From: Haliotis asinina
Lineage: Eukaryota; Mollusca; Gastropoda; Lepetellida; Haliotidae
DNA length: 64,000 nt
Direction: 5' to 3'
NCBI RefSeq assembly: GCF_037392515.1
Contig: NC_090283.1
Span: 27,296,249 to 27,360,248, forward strand
The translations under genes were made by a program, and so were the position numbers. Shown here in pieces: positions 60,501 to 64,000 of this stretch. Position 1 is the stretch's first letter; each line of letters begins with the position of its first letter. Under the pieces are notes generated by a model, which was not told the origin of the DNA, made no database searches, and saw only the letters and a program-made list of their open reading frames with translations.

Positions 60501-63500
60501 AAGATGTCATCTGTTGTGACGGCACACATGCAGGCCTTCAAGGAATCGGAGGGCGGTGACCATGAGGTATGTGACCTAGTATTGTTTATGGTCAACAAGC
60601 AAACTGATCCATTGCACCTTACATGGCAGTTTGGATAAGTTGGGCAGTCAAGTTGTAAAAGCATTCCTGAAAGTCAAGGTTTGATTCCCACATTGGTATG
60701 TGTAAAGCCCTTAGAGTCTTTGGCATGGTAATGCGGGAATACTGATAAAACCTGCAACAAGGCATACCTACACACACTTAAATGGCAGGAATTGAGTGGT
60801 AAGCTGGTAAATTCCAGAGGTAAAGAATCTCAGCAATTTCAACCTGGAGTTGACCATGATGGTACAGTGCTAGAAGGAGTGCTGAACAAAATGAGTCATT
60901 GTCATGTTGGATATCACTGTTTGTGCATCAGATTGTTGCAAGGTCTTGAATCTTGATAACATTTTCTGTTTTTCAGGAGATTGAGAGAATAAAGGAAATG
61001 TTCATGAAGGAACTTCAGGATGTCAATCAGAAATATATGGCTTCTGAGCAAGCTCTTGTGGAACTAGAATCTAGAGTTGGTGGTAAGAACATGTTTCTCC
61101 ACAATATATCTGTGTGATTCATAAAGTGTACTCTAATAGACTGGAGAAATCTGATGACTGGAACACCTTTAATAACTTAAGTAAGAACTAAACTGATGTC
61201 AGATTTGATTAATAATTTAATTGTCTTTGTCACTCTGTTTTCAAGAAAAGACTGCTGTGACAGAAAAAATATACTGTGTCTGACAATTTCTCCTCTCACT
61301 CAAGGGGTCAGTGAGGTAGACTGGTAATTAAAGCATCCGCACATCACGTGGAAGACCCAGGTTCAATTGCCCACATGGACAATGTGTGAAGCCCATTTCA
61401 GGTGTCCTTATCATGATATTGCTGGAATATTGCTAAAAGCGGCGTAAAACTTACCTCACTCCCTAACTCCTCTCTGTCAACCTCCAGGTTTTGAATTGTG
61501 TGTAACCTGTGTCACTAAAGTGTCTTTGTCTTATCCAGTTAAGAGGTCAAACTTGGGTGTAATCATGGATGATGACGACAATGACGACAAGAGCTTCTTA
61601 CAGCGCCAGAGAGATGGCGTTCTCCAGCTGAAGGAGGAACTACAGCATCAGGTAACTAGCTGAGTGTTTATCTCTGACCATGTAGGTTTTTATAACATCA
61701 TATGTTATGATGTTGCAGACAGAGGCCTTTCTGCTTAAGACTTTCTTGGTGTCTTAGGTGTAGAAATAAGATCATACTGAGACTGCTGCAGTATACAAAA
61801 TTCAACAGTGAAAGTATATCACATGTGTGTATGAAGCGACCTGTGAAGATACAGGCAAGCATTGATCTTCAGTAGCCCATGGTCATCTATGATTAAACTT
61901 ATGAGATGACTCTTGGTTGATGCATGCCTTTGTTTCAAAGTAATGGACATCGATGTTCATGATGTCAATTATGAGATTGTCTGGCCTAAACAAACAAGTA
62001 ATTACATGAACACTCAAGCAACTTAAGTTATTTCCATGCTTGAAGCAAAAGGTTGAGTTAAGAATATCAAACATTGTTTGCAGGCTATAGCTAAGTTATT
62101 GTTAAAGTTTCCAGTCATCACCAAAGTTTATATCACCTTGTCTTTCGTTCTACAGTGAAACCTGTCACCACTGGCACCTCTCAAAACCAGCACTCTGTCG
62201 TAACCGGCATAAAATTTTGGTCCTGCCAATTTACCACGTTACTATGATTGTTTTCTGATCAGGCACCTGTCTATTCTGTTTTCTGGCCTGACTTTCTGGA
62301 CCCAACAAGCAATCATAACCAACCTGCATGGTTATGCACAATCCAATCTCCTCTCGTCATGCTACATAATTAGGAAGTAGTGATTGCTTGTTGAATCTCT
62401 TAAAATTACTGTGGTTAAGTTTTATACACACTAGGGGATTGCATTAACTGTTTTCAAGTGAGTGACATATGTCATATTCTGCAACTGTGGCAGCCATGTT
62501 TTAAAATGATCATCACTGTCTGATCTCACACCCTGTCTAAACCAGCATTTTATTTCAGGCCCATGGGGTGCTGGTTTAGACATGTTTCACTGTATTTATA
62601 TGGGATGCAATATGTTGAATCATGTAGTCAGGATGAATCCTGATGACGTGAATGTTGTTGTAGGTTATGACAGTTGAGTCCAAGCTGAAGACAGAGTTGG
62701 ATAAACAGGAGAAGAAATGGCAGAGGAAGGTTCACAAGATGACGAAGCAGCATGCTGATGAACTGAGGAAGGTAAGTACTTCCATGTCACACTGGGTTTT
62801 CTAGCTGTTGTTATTGAACCTTCAAGTGTGTCTTGACCACAAAGGATTTAATGAGAGTGGATTGAAGAACTGTTCGCAGATTGTCTGAAACCCACTGAAA
62901 CGTAATCTGCTTGTTGGATTGAACTTTAATGTCACCTGAAATAGATATGTTTGGGATACATGTTCAGTTTATGTATTACTTGTATATACACTCTATATAG
63001 ATGATAGCTGCTCTCATACAATGTGTTGTGCACATGTACACATTACGCTTCATCAGTAGAGGACGTAACGTGTACGCGAGATGGTCTCCCTTACGTGTAC
63101 AAGTGACTACCTGAGAGGGGGTCACTCATACGTGTGACTCCCTGATCACAGAGAGAGAAATTCTGCATGTCACACAAAAACGTGTCTAAAAGTGTTATTT
63201 ATAAAAATAATTAAACAAAATTTGCTACAGTCATTGACAGATGGTCAAGTTATTGGATGACATGAATGAGAACATTCAAAAAGAGCAACTTAAATTGTCA
63301 AAAAATTACTAAAATGTGCAAAATTTGAGCAAAAATTGACGATATTCAACAGGGAACTTCACCTATGTACATATTTTTTAGAAACTTACATTTAGTATTT
63401 TCCCAAAGCTCATTCATGTTCATGGATAGCTCATCTGCACATAATTTGCTTGCATGGTTTATTATGTAAACATCTTGCCTGATCCTACATGGGGATCATT

Positions 63501-63938
63501 ATTTGATCTGTTAATTGATGAAAAGTCTTTGAGTGTATTTGATGTTAGATGATTCGTTCATAGTTGGACATAAGTAAGATACAGCAGCTTTCATATAGTG
63601 TCTAACATTCAGAAGTGTATATATAAATCAACAACAGATGGGGTTAAAAAAGGTGGGTTGAATGTTTTTTAATTCTGTTTTCCTTGCACTGCAAAACACA
63701 ACATGTTAGCTAATTTTCATCCCTGACTGGATGTGATGGTTCTCAGTTGGGTTTGGTTTTATCCTGTTGAAATGTCCAACAAAGGATATATGAAAAGTAA
63801 AGCTGCTGTTTAACATTGGTTACTGTTTCATTGTTACAGCTGAATGATGCTCTAGAACACACAAGTCGGGAGACAGGGAAACGGGCAACGACACCAGAGG
63901 CTCGGCAACAGCAACAGCAAGTGGAAAACCTACTCAGG
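54585..63938 (+). CDS. DZIP1: Cilium assembly protein DZIP1/DZIP1L (Iguana), 3'-truncated by window
   Basis: DZIP1 proteins act at the ciliary base and transition zone and in Hedgehog signalling. Ten exons in perfect phase: 54585-54821, 55815-55886, 56226-56291, 56982-57119, 58437-58661, 60495-60566, 60977-61082, 61539-61651, 62664-62771 and 63840-63938 (412 codons). The conserved N-terminal Dzip block covers about residues 30-115 (FRKRFERVDWRKIASVDVDH, DFNALQENIMNITFCNIETE, LAQLTIEYLLHSQDYLAGL). A coiled coil follows (LQKQVEKLQQELSDVKKES). A single C2H2 finger has C172, C175, H188 and H193 (CPYCTKAFLNSSFLQSHITR). After it come long charged coiled-coil segments. Vertebrate homologues are about 770-870 aa, so roughly half is shown. 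ATG at 54585 follows a spliced 5' UTR. DZIP1 versus DZIP1L cannot be settled here; invertebrates generally have one gene. Confidence 0.93.
56679..56841 (+). mobile_element. tRNA-derived SINE family A, full copy
   Basis: This 163-bp element has a tRNA-like head with A box (tagtggttaaagcg) and perfect B box (ggttcgattcc), then a tail 'gaatattgcttaaagtggcg taaaac' ending in 'actcactcac'. It is flanked by a 10-bp duplication TCTTCACATC (56669-56678 and 56842-56851). It lies in the DZIP1 intron after the third coding exon. The head is too degenerate for a tRNA gene. Confidence 0.88.
57310..57627. mobile_element. hAT-like MITE in a DZIP1 intron
   Basis: The ends TAAGGGGGTGACAATAT and (inverted) TAGGGGTGGGTATTGC are flanked by an 8-bp duplication with one mismatch: TCAATTTC at 57302-57309 and CCAATTTC at 57628-57635. 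No coding capacity. Confidence 0.75.
59313..59408. repeat. (AATG)24 microsatellite
   Basis: Ninety-six bases of perfect AATG repeat in the DZIP1 intron between the exons ending 58661 and starting 60495. Perfect repeats of this length are usually polymorphic. Confidence 0.97.
59480..59650. repeat. Dispersed repeat, copy 2
   Basis: Partner of 30010-30250 ('gggctggttaga', 'caggtgaaattgagaatctgacagtctgtgttgaaaa', 'aagcaggtatttcaaacactgat'). It lies in a DZIP1 intron. Confidence 0.5.
60640..60770 (+). mobile_element. Degraded SINE family A copy
   Basis: 'gtcaaggtttgattcccacattgg' and 'taaagccc' and 'gcgggaatactgataaaa' follow family A order in a DZIP1 intron. Confidence 0.6.
61304..61460 (+). 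mobile_element. tRNA-derived SINE family A copy
   Basis: It has the same head ('ggttcaattgcccacatgg') and tail ('gatattgctggaatattgct', 'ggcgtaaaac') as the 56679 copy, with a CTCCTCTC repeat on both sides. Confidence 0.8.
61855..61990 (+). mobile_element. Degraded SINE family B fragment
   Basis: 'cttcagtagcccatgg', 'tggttgatgcatg', 'gacatcgatgttcatgatgtcaatta' and 'gattgtctgg' occur in family B order in a DZIP1 intron. Confidence 0.45.
62153..62592. mobile_element. Tigger-type MITE in a DZIP1 intron
   Basis: The ends CAGTGAAACCTGTC and (inverted) CAGTGAAACATGTC, followed by 'aaccagcac' blocks, are flanked by TA. It is about 440 bp and non-coding. Confidence 0.78.
62772..63839. other. DZIP1 intron, nothing recognised
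   Basis: Last full intron in the window. It contains a short region rich in 'acgtgtac' motifs near 63060-63150, with no clear element. Confidence 0.5.
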
Positions 63939-64000
63939 GTATGCTTGTTCATCGTTTCTGAAAATGTCACATTAACAAAAGTATACCCATTAAAAAAACA

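Overview
This is a window of animal nuclear DNA, almost certainly from a gastropod mollusc and most likely an abalone (Haliotis). The organism call rests on two abundant short retroposons. One is tRNA-headed; the other is the ~270-bp 'cttcacggg' element. I know both from abalone and related gastropod genomes by memory, not by a search. All genes are intron-rich with GT-AG junctions in AT-rich sequence.

Layout. (1) Positions 414-24834, minus strand: ten coding exons of transcription factor Dp (TFDP), the E2F partner, with the start at 24834 and the C-terminal tail lost off the left edge. A 15.8-kb intron separates the second and third coding exons. (2) 24.8-25.26 kb: the TFDP promoter. (3) 25.3-34.8 kb: intergenic sequence with one tRNA-Arg(CCT) gene that carries a 25-nt insert at the intron position, plus many small transposons. 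(4) 34846-53559, minus strand: a complete DNAJC3 (p58IPK) gene. Its 11 coding exons sum to 1494 nt (497 aa), with a signal peptide, TPRs, J domain and HPD motif. (5) 53.56-54.58 kb: a shared upstream region. (6) 54585-63938, plus strand: the first ten coding exons of DZIP1 or DZIP1L, 412 aa so far, running off the right edge.

The most informative biology is the DNAJC3 / DZIP1 head-to-head block. The DNAJC3 upstream region holds a perfect ER-stress element (CCAAT-N9-CCACG) and a perfect XBP1/ATF6-type site (TGACGTGG), both within 130 bp of the start codon. An ER chaperone induced by the unfolded protein response in vertebrates therefore seems to be wired the same way in a mollusc. From memory, human DNAJC3 and DZIP1 are also head-to-head neighbours on chromosome 13, with TFDP1 on the same arm, so the window looks like an ancient linkage block.

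The rest is a dense record of mobile DNA: MITEs of several superfamilies with readable target-site duplications (TSDs), pogo/Tigger elements including one with a transposase remnant, two SINE families that share a 3' tail, a third tRNA-like SINE, tandem repeats, and nested insertions. The largest is a broken GC-rich DIRS-like tyrosine-recombinase retroelement (~41.9-46.03 kb) that landed inside a complete ~0.5-kb MITE within a DNAJC3 intron.
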